DNA of 64,000 nt, from assembly GCA_012516785.1 (NCBI GenBank), contig JAAYWH010000073.1, positions 58,722-122,721 on the forward strand, read 5' to 3'. The translations under genes were made by a program, and so were the position numbers. The notes below the pieces were generated by a model. The model saw only the letters and a program-made list of their open reading frames with translations, was not told where the DNA came from and did no database searches. Shown piece by piece: positions 51,263 to 61,749 of the stretch. This stretch comes from Methanomicrobiales archaeon (GTDB lineage: Archaea > Halobacteriota > Methanomicrobia > Methanomicrobiales > Methanospirillaceae). How positions within the stretch are numbered: the stretch's first letter is position 1; every line of letters starts with the position of its first letter.

Positions 51263-51541
51263 GTGAAAAAAGAGGATCTGGACTGGTGGATCTACCACCT
51301 CCTTGCAGACACACCAGATCAGGATATCGAGGCACTAGCCATCGCAACCGGCTGCCCCTGGGACGCTCTTGCCGATTCCCTCGACCGTCTTGAAACAACA
51401 TTCCTCATCGAAGGCTGCAACGGGAGATACCGGATCCGTTCGATGCATGAAATGCTCCTTTCATGCCAGGCAAAGTACGATGAGACCACCCCGTTTATAA
51501 TCGAGAACGGGATCATCAGGGAGCGGAAGAGGAAGGAGTGA
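51263..51541 (+). CDS. Small helical hypothetical protein, possibly HTH
   Basis: A 92-aa protein starting at GTG 51263. The segment [30 protein letters not shown] fits a helix-turn-helix with a following wing (NGRYRIRSM), spread over about residues 20-60 and given here in parts: [16 protein letters not shown] and [11 protein letters not shown]. It might be a small winged-helix regulator. The stop lies 2 bases before trm56, so it is the first gene of the trm56-tfe operon. Confidence 0.7.
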   Translation: MKKEDLDWWIYHLLADTPDQDIEALAIATGCPWDALADSLDRLETTFLIEGCNGRYRIRSMHEMLLSCQAKYDETTPFIIENGIIRERKRKE

Positions 51542-51543
51542 CA

Positions 51544-52068
51544 ATGCCGGAGATCGTGGTGCTCCGGATCGGGCACCGTCCTGAACGCGACCAGCGGGTA
51601 ACCACCCATGTCGGGCTCGCAGCCCGGGCGCTCGGCGCGAAGGGGATGTATCTTGCAGCCGATGACAAGGGAGTCGTCCGGAGTATAACTGACGTGGTCG
51701 AACGCTGGGGCGGCGACTTTTTTATCGAGCACAAGGTCCCGTGGAAGCGGTGCATCAGGGAGTGGAAGGAGTCAGGAGGGTGCGTGGTCCACCTGACGAT
51801 GTACGGGGAGCGCTTTTTGGACAGGGAGGAGGAGATAAAGTCAAGGGAGAAGATACTCGTGGTGGTCGGTGCGGAGAAGGTCCCTGGTGAACTGTACGGT
51901 ATGGCGGATTATAACATAGGGATCACCGGCCAGCCTCATTCGGAGATCTCAAGCCTTGCCGTCTTTTTGGACCATCTCTTCTCCGGGGCAGAGCTCGGGC
52001 ACGAGTTTCCAGGTGCAGCGATCCGGGTCGTTCCTTCCCCTCTGGGAAAGCATACCGAGGAGTCATGA
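51544..52068 (+). CDS. trm56: tRNA (cytidine-56-2'-O)-methyltransferase Trm56
   Basis: SPOUT-class enzyme that methylates C56 in the T loop of archaeal tRNAs; 174 aa. [20 protein letters not shown] opens the protein and is the Trm56 signature; [19 protein letters not shown] and [20 protein letters not shown] form the SAM-binding knot. ATG 51544 is preceded by GGAGTGA. Overlaps the ATP-grasp gene by 4 nt. Confidence 0.95.
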   Translation: MPEIVVLRIGHRPERDQRVTTHVGLAARALGAKGMYLAADDKGVVRSITDVVERWGGDFFIEHKVPWKRCIREWKESGGCVVHLTMYGERFLDREEEIKSREKILVVVGAEKVPGELYGMADYNIGITGQPHSEISSLAVFLDHLFSGAELGHEFPGAAIRVVPSPLGKHTEES

Positions 52069-53144
52069 AGGTACTCGTGGCCGGTTTTGCCACCCGGCAT
52101 ATTGCCCAGTCTGCGCATGCTGCCGGCTACGAGGTCTACTCCGTTGATCACTTCTGCGACCAGGACCTCGGGTTCTATGTCCGGGAATCGCGGTCGTTTG
52201 ATGAACTTGGCGACCTGGAAGGGGTTGTTGTGGAGATGTGTGAGCGGGTCTCACCGGATCTCGTCATCGTTTCATCCGGTGCCGAGCTGATTGGCACAAA
52301 GGAACTCTGTGGTACTCCCCCTGAAAGGGTGGAGCGGTTCCTGGACAAGATCTCTACTCACGGTTTTTTCGAGGAACTGGGAATCCCTGTTCCTGGGCTC
52401 CTCCCCCCGGGGACCTATCCGGCCATGATAAAACCGAGGAAGGGTTCGGGAGGGTGGAGGAATGCCATCGTCAACAATGATGCTGAATTCATCGAGTGGG
52501 ATGGGAAATTCGGTGAGCTGCCGTATCTCGCCGAGGAGGTGGTCGCCGGGGTCCCGTCATCGGTCTGCTGCCTGGGGACCGGGTCGTCTGCCATGGCGGT
52601 TGCCGTCAATCGCCAGATCCTTCGGGGAGGCGGGGAAGCGGCGTTCGGGTTCTCAGGCTCGGTGACCCCGTTTTGGAATGATGCCGCGCCGCTCATGGTG
52701 CGGTATGCCGAGCGGATCGCATCAGCGAGTGGCTGCGTAGGCACGATCGGGATCGATTTCATGACCGGGGATACGGTCCACGCGATCGAGGTCAATCCCC
52801 GGTTCCAGGCAACGCTTGATACAATCGAGATGGCAACAGGATTCAACCTCTTTGGAGCGCATGTTGGTGCATGCCACGGAACACTCCCCTCGCGAAGGCC
52901 TGCCTGCCGCCAGGTGGCCGCACGAAAGATACTCTTTGCCGAAAAGGACATGGAGATCAGCCGGAACCTGGTTCGGTTTTCACCGCTGATTGCCGATATT
53001 CCCTGGCCGGGAACATCGTTCGAGGAAGGACAGGCGGTGCTGAGTGTCTACGGATGGGGACCGGGGGAGGAAGCGGTGGAGGCGATGCTGGATAAGCATA
53101 TTAGAATAGTACAACAATATATGGGTGGAAGGCTTTATGGATGA
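52065..53144 (+). CDS. ATP-grasp family ligase of unknown substrate (COG2232-like)
   Basis: A 359-aa ATP-dependent carboxylate-amine ligase. The N-terminal Rossmann-like domain (about 1-95) starts [20 protein letters not shown]. The ATP-grasp core has [15 protein letters not shown] (ATP-binding Lys and Gly loop), a phosphate-binding middle, and [20 protein letters not shown] with the Mg-binding Glu-x-Asn. The substrate cannot be inferred. It is unlike the RimK-type MptN or CofF ligases. Its position between trm56 and tfe, with 4-8 nt overlaps, suggests a housekeeping role, possibly in cofactor or translation-linked metabolism. Confidence 0.85.
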   Translation: MKVLVAGFATRHIAQSAHAAGYEVYSVDHFCDQDLGFYVRESRSFDELGDLEGVVVEMCERVSPDLVIVSSGAELIGTKELCGTPPERVERFLDKISTHGFFEELGIPVPGLLPPGTYPAMIKPRKGSGGWRNAIVNNDAEFIEWDGKFGELPYLAEEVVAGVPSSVCCLGTGSSAMAVAVNRQILRGGGEAAFGFSGSVTPFWNDAAPLMVRYAERIASASGCVGTIGIDFMTGDTVHAIEVNPRFQATLDTIEMATGFNLFGAHVGACHGTLPSRRPACRQVAARKILFAEKDMEISRNLVRFSPLIADIPWPGTSFEEGQAVLSVYGWGPGEEAVEAMLDKHIRIVQQYMGGRLYG

Positions 53145-53649
53145 GATCCTGGAACAACCGGCGGTAAAGGCATACCTTTTGCGCTTGATCGGTGAAGAGG
53201 GGATGGCGCTCCTCCAGAAATTCCCCGAGGAGGGAGAGTGGAGCGATGAACAGCTCGCTGCCCAGACCGGGATCAACCTGAATTCGGTACGCCATACCCT
53301 GTACACCCTCTACGAGAAGCGGCTCGCGGAATACCGTAGGATCAAGAATAACGAGACGGGCTGGCTGACCTATCTCTGGCACCTGCGCACCGACTCGATC
53401 TTTGATGTGATCCGGGAAGACCTTGAAACCATCCTCGAGAAACTGAAGACGCGGGAGAAATACGAGGAGGAGAACGACTTCTACATCTGCAAGTCCTGCG
53501 GTGTGATCGTGACCTTCAACCAGGCATTCGATGTCTCCTTTGTCTGCCCTGCCTGTGACCTGCAGCTCGAGCACTACGAAAACGAGATGCTCCTCCGTGC
53601 CCTCAAGAAAAGGATAGAGGAGATCCAAGAAACCCTCGGTCATGCGTGA
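53137..53649 (+). CDS. tfe: Transcription factor E (TFE alpha)
   Basis: General transcription factor that helps RNA polymerase open promoters; homologue of the eukaryotic TFIIE alpha N-terminal part. The protein is 170 aa. An extended winged helix (about 1-90) includes [22 protein letters not shown] coiled linker is followed by a zinc ribbon with CKSCGV and CPACDL, then a helical end. ATG 53137 follows GGTGGAAGG; a GTG at 53125 is an alternative. Overlaps the ATP-grasp gene by 8 nt and the HD gene by 8 nt. Confidence 0.95.
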   Translation: MDEILEQPAVKAYLLRLIGEEGMALLQKFPEEGEWSDEQLAAQTGINLNSVRHTLYTLYEKRLAEYRRIKNNETGWLTYLWHLRTDSIFDVIREDLETILEKLKTREKYEEENDFYICKSCGVIVTFNQAFDVSFVCPACDLQLEHYENEMLLRALKKRIEEIQETLGHA

Positions 53650-54157
53650 GGACGATTCACGGATCGAGACACTTCTCAAGGAAGCCGGCTGCAGCGTGCG
53701 GGTGATCGCCCATTGCCACGCCGTCCGCGATCTCGCCCTTGCCTCTGCTGACGGGGCGGGAGTCCTCGATCGCGAGCTCCTGAATGCCGGAGCCCTTCTT
53801 CATGATATCGGGCGGGGCGTCACCCATTCGCTGCACCATGCCCAGGCAGGCGCAGCCTATCTCCGGGACGCCGGGATCTCTCCCGGTATTGTGAGGATTG
53901 TTGAACGTCACATTGGTGCCGGATTGACCTCCGATGAATGTACTCTTCTGGGGATCCTCCCCATCGACTGCATGCCACGGACAGGAGAGGAGAAGGTCGT
54001 TGCCAATGCCGACAATCTTGTCAGGGGAAGCAGGGTGGTCAGTATCTATGACCGGCTGGAATCGTCACGGTATCTTGGACGAAAGATCATGTTCCGGACC
54101 TATCGGTTGTGGTTGTTCTGTGAACAGATCCGGCGTACCCCTGCCCCCGAAAAGTGA
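53642..54157 (+). CDS. HDIG-domain phosphohydrolase (TIGR00295-like)
   Basis: A 171-aa metal-dependent hydrolase. [13 protein letters not shown] provides the first His ligands, [20 protein letters not shown] carries the HD motif and further His residues, and [13 protein letters not shown] and [10 protein letters not shown] complete the HD-domain site. The family is archaeal with an unknown nucleotide or phosphoester substrate. It is the last gene of the trm56-tfe operon and is followed by a CCC-T6 terminator. Confidence 0.9.
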   Translation: MREDDSRIETLLKEAGCSVRVIAHCHAVRDLALASADGAGVLDRELLNAGALLHDIGRGVTHSLHHAQAGAAYLRDAGISPGIVRIVERHIGAGLTSDECTLLGILPIDCMPRTGEEKVVANADNLVRGSRVVSIYDRLESSRYLGRKIMFRTYRLWLFCEQIRRTPAPEK

Positions 54158-54178
54158 AGGGGTCGGTTCCCTTTTTTC
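54158..54178 (+). terminator. Probable terminator of the trm56-tfe operon
   Basis: AAGGGG...CCC followed by six T residues at 54172-54177, directly after the HD-domain gene stop. Short stem; the T-run is the main evidence. Confidence 0.45.
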
Positions 54179-54190
54179 AAAGATGCACGG

Positions 54191-54230
54191 TTCACCTAAA
54201 GGATGACCCGTTTCACCTAAAGGATGACCC
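54191..54230. repeat. Direct tandem repeat, 19-base unit
   Basis: TTCACCTAAAGGATGACCC occurs exactly twice, at 54191-54209 and 54212-54230, a 21-base period. The right copy contains the final codons and stop of the minus-strand ACT-domain gene, so the 3' end of that gene has been tandemly duplicated. Confidence 0.85.
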
Positions 54231-54717
54231 TCTTTACCTGTGGGAGGCTTTTTATTTCCTCTATCACCACACCGGGGAGAGTGCCATCGATGATGATCAC
54301 CAGCCTCGGTTCTTCCGAGAGCACCGGGTCGGTCACGAAAATTTGCCGGATATTCAGGTTATGGGTGGTGACGACCTCCACTGCAGCTCCTACGATTCCC
54401 TTCTGCCGGGCGTCTTTCGGGATGACGGTGATAACCGAGAGTCCGAGTGGTCCGGCCAGAAGCGAGAGGTCGGGGGTTGCCCTGATGTTGGCAAAGATCT
54501 CCCTCAAAGACGGGGACTCGAGGATGTGGCGGGCCGTGGCGTCCACTACCCTCCGGTCAGTCCCTATCGCCTTTGCCACTTTCGTTGCAGACACCTCGAT
54601 GCCGTTGCATTCGATCCTACCCTCGGGGTTCACTCCGAAACCGTTCTCGAGCAAGAATCGGGCAACCCTGCTCTGGGAGGGCGAATCTGCGAACTCGCTG
54701 ATGATGGCAGCCCACAT
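54217..54717 (-). CDS. ACT-domain protein, predicted amino-acid metabolism regulator (COG2150)
   Basis: A 166-aa protein with an N-terminal helical, HTH-like part (SQSRVARFLLENGFGV; VSATKVAKAIGTDRRVVDATA) and a C-terminal ACT domain (about 90-166: LSVITVIPKDARQKGIVGAAV, EEPRLVIIIDG). It is thought to sense an amino acid and regulate transcription or an enzyme, but no ligand is known. Its terminal codons coincide with the second copy of the tandem repeat. It faces the trm56-tfe operon convergently. Confidence 0.86.
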   Translation of the reverse strand: MWAAIISEFADSPSQSRVARFLLENGFGVNPEGRIECNGIEVSATKVAKAIGTDRRVVDATARHILESPSLREIFANIRATPDLSLLAGPLGLSVITVIPKDARQKGIVGAAVEVVTTHNLNIRQIFVTDPVLSEEPRLVIIIDGTLPGVVIEEIKSLPQVKRVIL

Positions 54718-54903
54718 ACTAAAGGAGAGTATACGGGCTGCCGGTTCTTATACATCACTGCTTTTTCATGGGCATCAGTGAACAGATGCAGCATATCGAC
54801 TGGTTGTTCTCATTACTGACTGGACCAGGAGGACCAGGGACCGGCTCCCACGAGAAGGATGGATACCCTTTTTTAGATAAACGTCGTTTGTATTATGGCA
54901 CGT

Positions 54904-54988
54904 GCGAGGGTTGCCGAGCCAGGTCAAAGGCGCGGGCTTGAGGGGTCCGTCTCGTAGGAGTTCTAGGGTTCAAATCCCTTCCCTCGCA
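54904..54988 (+). tRNA. tRNA-Leu, anticodon GAG
   Basis: An 85-nt class II tRNA. Acceptor GCGAGGG pairs with CCCTCGC, and A is the discriminator. The anticodon stem CGGGC/GTCCG closes the loop TTGAGGG (anticodon GAG). The long variable arm contains a CTC/GAG stem, and the T arm is AGGGTTCAAATCCCT with a probable mismatch at the outermost pair. CCA is not encoded. An AT-rich TTTAGATAAA lies about 23-32 bases upstream. Confidence 0.93.
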
Positions 54989-55145
54989 CTTGGTAAAAAG
55001 TGCTCCATTTTAATAGCTAAATCGAAAAAATAGCACGCTTTCGTTACATCATCTGATTCTCTCCTGCCCACGATAAGGCATCCGTTTCGAATTGCAATAG
55101 TGGCTATAGAAAGATTATGGGATATCACGAGTAACTGGGATTGCG

Positions 55146-55748
55146 ATGAACAGGGGTATCCTATTCCTATTTCTCTCAATGTTCCTGGCCCTCAGCACCT
55201 CCGGGTGCATCTCGGATTTCCCTCCCTCGATACAGACCTCCCCACAGGTTACCCCTGGAGGAGATATCCCCGTTCCCCCGGCAACCGATCAGACCATTGA
55301 GGTCCCCGGCCCTGGGACCTCGAATTATTCGATTCCCGTCCTGCTTACCGATCTCGATTGGGAGCTTGCAAGAGGGTGCGGGTGGACAGCGGAAAATCTT
55401 TCACAAAGTGCATCGCTCTTCATGGATGATTGCCGGATTCAGCAGTTGATCCGTGACGGATGGGAAATAACCGGGATCGGTTATGATATGAACCTGATTG
55501 GGAGCCGGTGCCGCCGATCGACGCATCCGGAAGCGAATGAATCTTGCGACTGGTGCCTTGATTCGGGACCGACACTATCCCTCAGTTTCCGCGGTATTAC
55601 CACGGTGTATCTCGCGCATCCGACTGAAAAGACGGTGAATCACTACATCGCCGACAGGCAGGGAAATACTCATGTTATACAGACAAAGGATTCAGAGATC
55701 ATCATGGTCCGCAATGGTACTGTTCTGTATACGTTCCACCACTGCTAG
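55146..55748 (+). CDS. Cysteine-rich lipoprotein, function unknown
   Basis: A 200-aa secreted lipoprotein. The signal peptide (ILFLFLSMFLALSTSGCIS) ends in a lipobox with the lipidated Cys near residue 21. A Pro/Thr-rich spacer follows, then a globular part with seven or eight further cysteines (DDCRIQQ, GSRCRR, ESCDWCLDSG), likely disulfide-bonded. No family is recognised. It lies downstream of tRNA-Leu with a 157-base gap and no co-directional neighbour. Confidence 0.75.
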   Translation: MNRGILFLFLSMFLALSTSGCISDFPPSIQTSPQVTPGGDIPVPPATDQTIEVPGPGTSNYSIPVLLTDLDWELARGCGWTAENLSQSASLFMDDCRIQQLIRDGWEITGIGYDMNLIGSRCRRSTHPEANESCDWCLDSGPTLSLSFRGITTVYLAHPTEKTVNHYIADRQGNTHVIQTKDSEIIMVRNGTVLYTFHHC

Positions 55749-55889
55749 GAGCGCGTCATCCGATCGGGCTGCATCATACGTTCCCGTCCATGGCCAGAGT
55801 CTGAATTGGAATAGTATAATCCTCTTCGTGGTATCCTGCTCGAAAAATGATGGCACCGGTGACCAGGTATTCAAAATTCAATCGCTCTT

Positions 55890-56591
55890 TCAGCCAGCGG
55901 ACCTCATCCATGAAAAAGCACGGGATGGTGCAGTCAGAAACCGGTCTGCAATTGTTCTGCAAATTTTTTCGCTTTCCGGAAGATACTGCCTGCTTTGTGC
56001 AAGGAGGGATTCCTGCTTCTGAGATGGCAGGAAGGAGATCCAGTCTTGTATCATTTCGAGAGTGAGTTCAGGATGGAATTGGAGGCCTAGTCCACTGCCG
56101 ATACAGATAGCCTGGTTCAGCACCTCTTCTCCACAGAATACCAACATCCCCGGTTCCGGAATGTCAAACGTCTCTCCATGCATCTGGAACACATTGAACC
56201 TGCCGGGTAATTCAGGAAACAATTCATCTTCGATTGCATTCACTGATGACCATCCCAGTTCTTTTTTGCAGGGATACACTGGCGCTCCGAAAGAAGATGC
56301 AATCAATTGTGCCCCGAGACAGATACCAAGAACCGGCCGCCCCTCAGCTACCCACTCCCTGATGATCTGTTTCTCTGTGCTCAGCCAGGGAAACTCCCGC
56401 TCATCATTGACACTCATCGAGCCGCCCATGATGATCAGGTGGGTTGCGTGAAGGGGAGGTACTTCGTTTGTCTCATAGAGAGGGACTTGTATCAGTTCCA
56501 TCCCACGTTCACGGATATGTTCTGTAAAAAGACCGCCTGGTTCATTGCGTTCGTGTTGAAGGAGTACTACACGTTGTCTCTTTATGGTCAT
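55890..56591 (-). CDS. Type 1 glutamine amidotransferase (GMP-synthase-like)
   Basis: A 233-aa class I amidotransferase. VLGICLGAQLIASSFGA holds the nucleophilic Cys, VFQMHGETFDIP is the middle motif, and GLGLQFHPELT holds the catalytic His and Glu. Related proteins include stand-alone GATases near GuaA, but no synthase domain is adjacent, so the acceptor is unknown. GAGGATGTG precedes ATG 56591; the longer frame to 56687 is not supported. Confidence 0.88.
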   Translation of the reverse strand: MTIKRQRVVLLQHERNEPGGLFTEHIRERGMELIQVPLYETNEVPPLHATHLIIMGGSMSVNDEREFPWLSTEKQIIREWVAEGRPVLGICLGAQLIASSFGAPVYPCKKELGWSSVNAIEDELFPELPGRFNVFQMHGETFDIPEPGMLVFCGEEVLNQAICIGSGLGLQFHPELTLEMIQDWISFLPSQKQESLLAQSRQYLPESEKICRTIADRFLTAPSRAFSWMRSAG

Positions 56592-56679
56592 CACATCCTC
56601 ACAATTATTCCGTATGGTAAGAATAGGAATTTGTTTTCGCAAAGGAAGGAGTAGCTGAAATTTTCCCGCATAAAAAATA

Positions 56680-57030
56680 TCATTCAAACAATATTCTCAA
56701 CTTGCGCTCAATAAGGGGTGAGATGCGGTAATAACCCGGTTCTGGAAATCCACAGGTCTCCAGCTGCACGGCATATTCGAGATCGTCATCTGAGATTGCA
56801 AGATATGCTGGATCCATTACCTCGGTGAACACTGGCTCTCCGGGCTCCGTCCGGCAGAGATCAATTCTCATGCCATCTGAATAAAGATAATAATACCATT
56901 GCCCGATCAATACCCTTTGCTCATCATTTCCCTGAGAAATGATCTGCCGGGAATCATCGATGATTCCCCAATAATTCCATGGCCCGATCTTCCGCCCCCC
57001 GGACCCGCTTTCCAAATTCGATGTCGCCAT
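56680..57030 (-). CDS. Hypothetical acidic protein
   Basis: A 116-aa protein, not recognised. It is rich in aromatic and acidic residues (GQWYYYLYSDGMRIDLC; ISDDDLEYAVQLE) and predicted beta-rich, with no signal peptide or membrane helix. A strong ribosome binding site (GAGGTGGAG) precedes ATG 57030, which is the best evidence that it is real. The amidotransferase gene lies about 90 bases downstream on the same strand. Confidence 0.65.
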   Translation of the reverse strand: MATSNLESGSGGRKIGPWNYWGIIDDSRQIISQGNDEQRVLIGQWYYYLYSDGMRIDLCRTEPGEPVFTEVMDPAYLAISDDDLEYAVQLETCGFPEPGYYRISPLIERKLRILFE

Positions 57031-57396
57031 TTCTCCACCTCGTTGCTTTTTCCTCCGCTGTCCTGTCTGCCACGATCCTTCCTCCCGGTAACAGAACAGA
57101 AGAAAAAATCCAGTCCTGATCTGGATGGAAGGAAATAGTCTTCCTGATATATAATAATTATTGTGGAACGAAATAGATTTTCCCCCCGGTTCCCATTAAT
57201 CCCAGAAGAAACAGAAAAGAGAGAATTAATCATTTCATTCAAAATTTATTTCTTAAATTCATTAACCACGTCAAACCCGGCAGAAAAAAAAAGCTGAAAT
57301 ATCAGTGGATAGTTCTTTTCAACAAGCAACATATTAAACTAAAACGAGAAGAACCCTTCTTAGAACTATCGTTACTGTCCCCTGGGGAGTCTCCAG
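57031..57396. promoter_or_regulatory. AT-rich divergent region upstream of kdpA
   Basis: About 370 AT-rich bases without a gene. On the plus strand ATATTAAACT (57331-57340) is a TATA candidate for the kdp operon, and GGGGAG at 57384-57389 is the kdpA ribosome binding site. The leader would be about 30-40 nt. No clear repeat operator was seen. Confidence 0.5.
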
Positions 57397-59103
57397 ATGC
57401 CCATCGCAAACCCGCCGGTTGATGTGGTCACGATTGCAGTCTTCCTTTTTTTAGTCACCCTCGCATCATATTTTCTGGGACAGTATCTTGCAGCTGTTTT
57501 TTCCGGGAAGCTTCATTGGAATCCAATGATTCGGCTGGAAAAGGCACTGTTCTATTTCATTGATACCTCCACCGATCATGAGGATTCCTGGCAGGGATAT
57601 GCACGTGACCTGCTGATCTTTAACGCCATCGGCTTCTGTATCCTTTTCCTGGTCCTCATCATCCAAGGGATATTACCCCTCAATCCCCAGCATGTTTCCG
57701 GATTTCCTCTTAGCCAAGCACTCAATATCGCAGTCAGTTTCACCACGAATACAAACTGGCAAGTCTATAGTGGTGAGACTGCAGCAAGCTATCTGACCCA
57801 GATGATAGGTTTCACGGTCCAGAATTTCCTTTCTGCTGCAACCGGACTCTGCATTGCTGTCGCCGTAATGCGGGGACTTACCAGGAAAACGACCGATAGA
57901 ATAGGGAATTTCTGGGTGGACATGATCCGGGCAGTTCTTTACGTACTCATCCCCCTTGCGTTCATTGCTACGATCGTCCTCCTCTCCCAGGGGGTGATCC
58001 AGAACCTTGATCCCTCCCTCACCATCTCTGGCTACGGCGATGCAGGTCCTCAAACCATCGCCATGGGGCCGGTTGCCTCCCAGGAGGCGATCAAAATGCT
58101 TGGGACCAATGGCGGGGGATTTTTCAATGCAAATTCTGCCCATCCGTATGAAAATCCGACGCCGTTCACCAACCTCTTTGAGATCATCCTCATCCTTCTC
58201 ATCCCGGCATCACTTCCCTTCATGTTCGGAACCCTTTCCGGCAAGAGAAAGCAGGGGTTCGCTATTTACATCGCGATGCTTGTGCTCTTCATCGCAGCAG
58301 TCGGGATGTTGTATAGCGCTGAACTCTCCGGGAATCCGGCCCTTGTCTCGCAGGGAGTGCCAGGTGTTTCGATGGAAGGCAAGGAAGTACGGTTCGGACT
58401 TGCTGGATCCATTTTATTCAGTGCTTCGACAACCGCTGCGGCAAACGGGGCAGTAAACACTATGCACGACTCACTCGCCCCCCTCGGTGGTCTGGTCCCC
58501 CTGTTCCTGATCCTCGTTGGGGAAGTCGTCTTCGGCGGTATAGGTTCCGGTTTCGCCACCATGATCGCGTTTGTCATCGTTGCAGTATTCATCGCAGGCC
58601 TGATGATCGGGCGGACCCCTGAGTATCTGGCCAAGAAGATCGAGATCTTCGAGATGAAGATGGCCCTCATCACCATCCTTGTCCCGAGCATCCTTGTCCT
58701 GGTATTCACCGGCATTGCACTCGTCGTCACGGATGGGCTTGCCGGGATCTTCAATCCCGGTCCTCATGGTCTTTCTGAGGTGGTGTATGCGTTCGCCTCG
58801 ATGGCAAACAACAACGGGAGCGCCTTTGCCGGGCTCAATGCAGCCTCGCCGTTCTATGCACTGACAGGAGCCCTGGTCATGGTAGTGGGACGGTTCATGC
58901 CGGCAATCGCCATGCTTGCTCTTGCGGGTTCCCTTGCAAAGAAAAAGACGATACCAGCCGGGACAGGAACCCTCCCGACTGCATCGCCTTCTTTTATCAT
59001 TTGGCTGGTGGCGGTAATCCTGATCATCGGAGCCCTCACGTTCTTCCCATTCTTTGCCATGGGGCCGATTGCCGAGCACCTCTCGCTCCTCGGGGGGATC
59101 TAA
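57397..59103 (+). CDS. kdpA: Potassium-transporting ATPase subunit KdpA
   Basis: Potassium channel-like subunit of the high-affinity Kdp uptake system; 568 aa with ten or more helices. The four selectivity-filter-like segments are seen: [51 protein letters not shown] and [11 protein letters not shown]. It is the first gene of kdpABCD, with an RBS GGGGAG and a TATA-like box upstream. One base separates it from kdpB. Confidence 0.97.
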   Translation: MPIANPPVDVVTIAVFLFLVTLASYFLGQYLAAVFSGKLHWNPMIRLEKALFYFIDTSTDHEDSWQGYARDLLIFNAIGFCILFLVLIIQGILPLNPQHVSGFPLSQALNIAVSFTTNTNWQVYSGETAASYLTQMIGFTVQNFLSAATGLCIAVAVMRGLTRKTTDRIGNFWVDMIRAVLYVLIPLAFIATIVLLSQGVIQNLDPSLTISGYGDAGPQTIAMGPVASQEAIKMLGTNGGGFFNANSAHPYENPTPFTNLFEIILILLIPASLPFMFGTLSGKRKQGFAIYIAMLVLFIAAVGMLYSAELSGNPALVSQGVPGVSMEGKEVRFGLAGSILFSASTTAAANGAVNTMHDSLAPLGGLVPLFLILVGEVVFGGIGSGFATMIAFVIVAVFIAGLMIGRTPEYLAKKIEIFEMKMALITILVPSILVLVFTGIALVVTDGLAGIFNPGPHGLSEVVYAFASMANNNGSAFAGLNAASPFYALTGALVMVVGRFMPAIAMLALAGSLAKKKTIPAGTGTLPTASPSFIIWLVAVILIIGALTFFPFFAMGPIAEHLSLLGGI

Positions 59104-59104
59104 G

Positions 59105-61174
59105 ATGGCACGTAAACGGGTAACCCCGGTCACGGCGTTCGATCCCGGATTGCTACGAACTGCAGCGATTGATTCTCTCAAGAAACTTGACCTCCGGCGC
59201 CAGATTGAAAACCCCGTGATGTTCTCAGTGGAGATTGGGGGGATCCTGACAACCGTTGCATTCCTGTACGAGCTTTTCAGACCGACCATGACCTCTGTCA
59301 TGTTCGTTGGCATGGTGTCAGCGTGGCTCTGGCTCACAGTGCTCTTCTCCAACTTTGCAGAATCCCTGGCAGAAGGACGGGGAAAAGCCCGGGCAGCCTC
59401 CCTCCGGAGATCAAGGGCAACTATGGCCGCCAAGAAACTGAATTCGCCCCAGTTCTCTGCACTATTTGAGTCCGTGACATCGACTGATCTCAAGCCCGGC
59501 GACCTGGTCCTCGTCCAAACCGGGGATCTCATTCCAAGTGATGGTGAAGTTATCGCGGGAGCTGCTCTGATCAACGAGGCGGCTATCACCGGGGAGTCTG
59601 CGCCAGTGGTCCGTGAATCAGGGGGTGATCGAAGTGCCGTGACCGGAGGCACTACGGTAATCGCCAACGAGGTGATCGTCCGGATCACCGCAGAACCTGG
59701 CAAGACTTTCCTTGACTGCATGATTCAGATGATCGAGGGAGCAAAACGGCGAAAGACTCCAAATGAACAGGCACTCGAGATCCTGCTGTTCGCCCTGACC
59801 GGGGTCTTCTTCCTCGTGGTTGCCGCAATCTGGCCGGTATCTGCATACAGTGCAGCAACTTCGGGAAGTGGCAGTCCAGTTCCCCTCACTGTATTGATTG
59901 CACTCTTTGTCTGCCTCGCTCCCACGACCATTGCCGCCCTCCTCCCAGCCATCGGGATTGCCGGCATGGACCGGCTGTTCCAGAGAAACATCATAGCCAT
60001 GTCGGGGAGAGCCATCGAGGCTGCCGGGGATGTGAATGTCCTCCTCCTGGACAAGACTGGGACGATCACCCTGGGAAACAGGCAGGCTGCAGCATTCATC
60101 CCTGTTGATGGAGTAGACGAGGCAGACCTTGTGAACGCGGCGTACTGCGCCTCGTATGCTGATGAAACCCCCGAGGGGAAAAGCGTAGTGGCGTTAGCAA
60201 CTGAATCAGGGCGTACTTTGAACTGGATACCAACCGAGGCTACCTTCATGCCATTCTCCGCCCACACCCGTATGAGCGGAATGGATATCGGCGGAGTCTC
60301 CTATCGGAAGGGAGCGACCGATGCGGTAACCGCCGAGTCAACTTCGCACGGAAATCCCATCCCTCCGGACCTCATCCCGAAAGTAACCCGGATTGCACAG
60401 ACCGGCGGTACCCCGCTCGTTGTCAGCAGGGACTGGACCATTCTCGGTGTGGTCCATCTCAAGGACATCCTCAAATCCGGTGTACGGGAGCGGTTCTTTG
60501 ATCTCCGCCGGATGGGGATCAGAACGGTCATGATCACCGGTGACAACCGGCTCACCGCTGCAGCTATCGCTGCGGAGGCAGGGGTGGATGATTTCCTGGC
60601 GGAAGCAAAACCAGATGACAAACTCCGGCTTATCAAGACCTACCAGGAGGAGGGAAACATGGTGGCCATGACTGGTGACGGGACTAATGACGCTCCCGCC
60701 CTCGCCCAAGCGGATGTGGCGGTTGCCATGAACAATGGTACCCAGCCAGCCCGGGAAGCCGCGAATATCATCGACCTGGATTCTGATCCGACCAAGTTGA
60801 TCGATGTGGTGGAGATAGGTAAGCAGATCCTGATGACCCGGGGGGCGCTTACGACATTCTCCATCGCCAATGATGTTGCGAAGTATTTTGCCATCATTCC
60901 GGCAGCCTTTCTGGTAATCTATCCTCAGCTCGCCGTTCTCAACGTGATGGGACTTGCCACCCCGGAGACTGCCATTCTTTCTGCAGTCATCTTCAACGCG
61001 CTGGTCATTCCACTGCTCATCCCGCTTGCCCTCCGTGGCGTGCAGTTCAGGCCAATGCCTGCAGCCCGGCTGTTCACCTACAACCTGGTCATCTTCGGGC
61101 TCGGCGGCATTGTCGCGCCGTTCCTCGGCATCAAGGCAATCGATCTCCTATTATCGGCGGTGATGCCCCTATGA
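59105..61174 (+). CDS. kdpB: Potassium-transporting ATPase ATP-binding subunit KdpB
   Basis: P-type ATPase that energises K+ uptake; 689 aa. ITGESAPV is the actuator motif, [13 protein letters not shown] holds the phosphorylated Asp, and [20 protein letters not shown] is the hinge. Seven or so helices. The start at ATG 59105 follows GGGGGATC; the longer frame running into kdpA is not used. Overlaps kdpC by 4 nt. Confidence 0.97.
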   Translation: MARKRVTPVTAFDPGLLRTAAIDSLKKLDLRRQIENPVMFSVEIGGILTTVAFLYELFRPTMTSVMFVGMVSAWLWLTVLFSNFAESLAEGRGKARAASLRRSRATMAAKKLNSPQFSALFESVTSTDLKPGDLVLVQTGDLIPSDGEVIAGAALINEAAITGESAPVVRESGGDRSAVTGGTTVIANEVIVRITAEPGKTFLDCMIQMIEGAKRRKTPNEQALEILLFALTGVFFLVVAAIWPVSAYSAATSGSGSPVPLTVLIALFVCLAPTTIAALLPAIGIAGMDRLFQRNIIAMSGRAIEAAGDVNVLLLDKTGTITLGNRQAAAFIPVDGVDEADLVNAAYCASYADETPEGKSVVALATESGRTLNWIPTEATFMPFSAHTRMSGMDIGGVSYRKGATDAVTAESTSHGNPIPPDLIPKVTRIAQTGGTPLVVSRDWTILGVVHLKDILKSGVRERFFDLRRMGIRTVMITGDNRLTAAAIAAEAGVDDFLAEAKPDDKLRLIKTYQEEGNMVAMTGDGTNDAPALAQADVAVAMNNGTQPAREAANIIDLDSDPTKLIDVVEIGKQILMTRGALTTFSIANDVAKYFAIIPAAFLVIYPQLAVLNVMGLATPETAILSAVIFNALVIPLLIPLALRGVQFRPMPAARLFTYNLVIFGLGGIVAPFLGIKAIDLLLSAVMPL

Positions 61175-61749
61175 AATACTGGAGAACAGTGAGAACAGCA
61201 TTTCTCCTCTTTGGGATCCTTCTCCTCATCTCGGGACTGGTCTACCCTCTTCTGTTAACGGGCGTCGCCGAAATGGCTTTTCGCCACCAGGCTCATGGCA
61301 GCCTCGTCCGGGATGAGGATGGTATCGTGGTGGGTTCAGAGCTCATCGGCCAGAACTTTACTGGCCCGTTCTATTTTGAGGGCAGGCAATCGTCGACATT
61401 GGGTTCTCCTTATAATGCAGTCCAATCAGGAGGATCAAACCTCGGCCCATCGAATCCCGCTCTTCTGGAAGAAGTGAATACCACCATCCGGCATCTCGAA
61501 ACCCTCGGGATGTATGGTCCCTGGCCCAGTGACCTTGTGACATCTTCTGCAAGTGGTCTCGATCCCCATATCAGCCTTGACGCGGCATTCCTGCAGGTTC
61601 CTATCATCGCAAAAGCTCGTGGAATGGATGAGGAAGAAGTACGGACATTGGTATTTGAGCATGGTGAGTCAGACCTCTTTTCACTGGAGAATGCCTATGT
61701 CAACGTCTTATCCCTCAACAGGGCGCTCGATGAGGTGGACACCCCATGA
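61171..61749 (+). CDS. kdpC: Potassium-transporting ATPase subunit KdpC
   Basis: Single-span assembly subunit of Kdp; 192 aa. One N-terminal helix ([22 protein letters not shown], positions 10-31) precedes an extracytoplasmic domain with [32 protein letters not shown] and LVFEH, which match KdpC. It overlaps kdpB and kdpD by 4 nt each. Confidence 0.95.
   Translation: MKYWRTVRTAFLLFGILLLISGLVYPLLLTGVAEMAFRHQAHGSLVRDEDGIVVGSELIGQNFTGPFYFEGRQSSTLGSPYNAVQSGGSNLGPSNPALLEEVNTTIRHLETLGMYGPWPSDLVTSSASGLDPHISLDAAFLQVPIIAKARGMDEEEVRTLVFEHGESDLFSLENAYVNVLSLNRALDEVDTP

Noticed and set aside
58471..59721. 416-codon minus-strand open frame across kdpA/kdpB
   Set aside because: The translation is Arg/Asp-rich without motifs and lies antisense to two certain genes.
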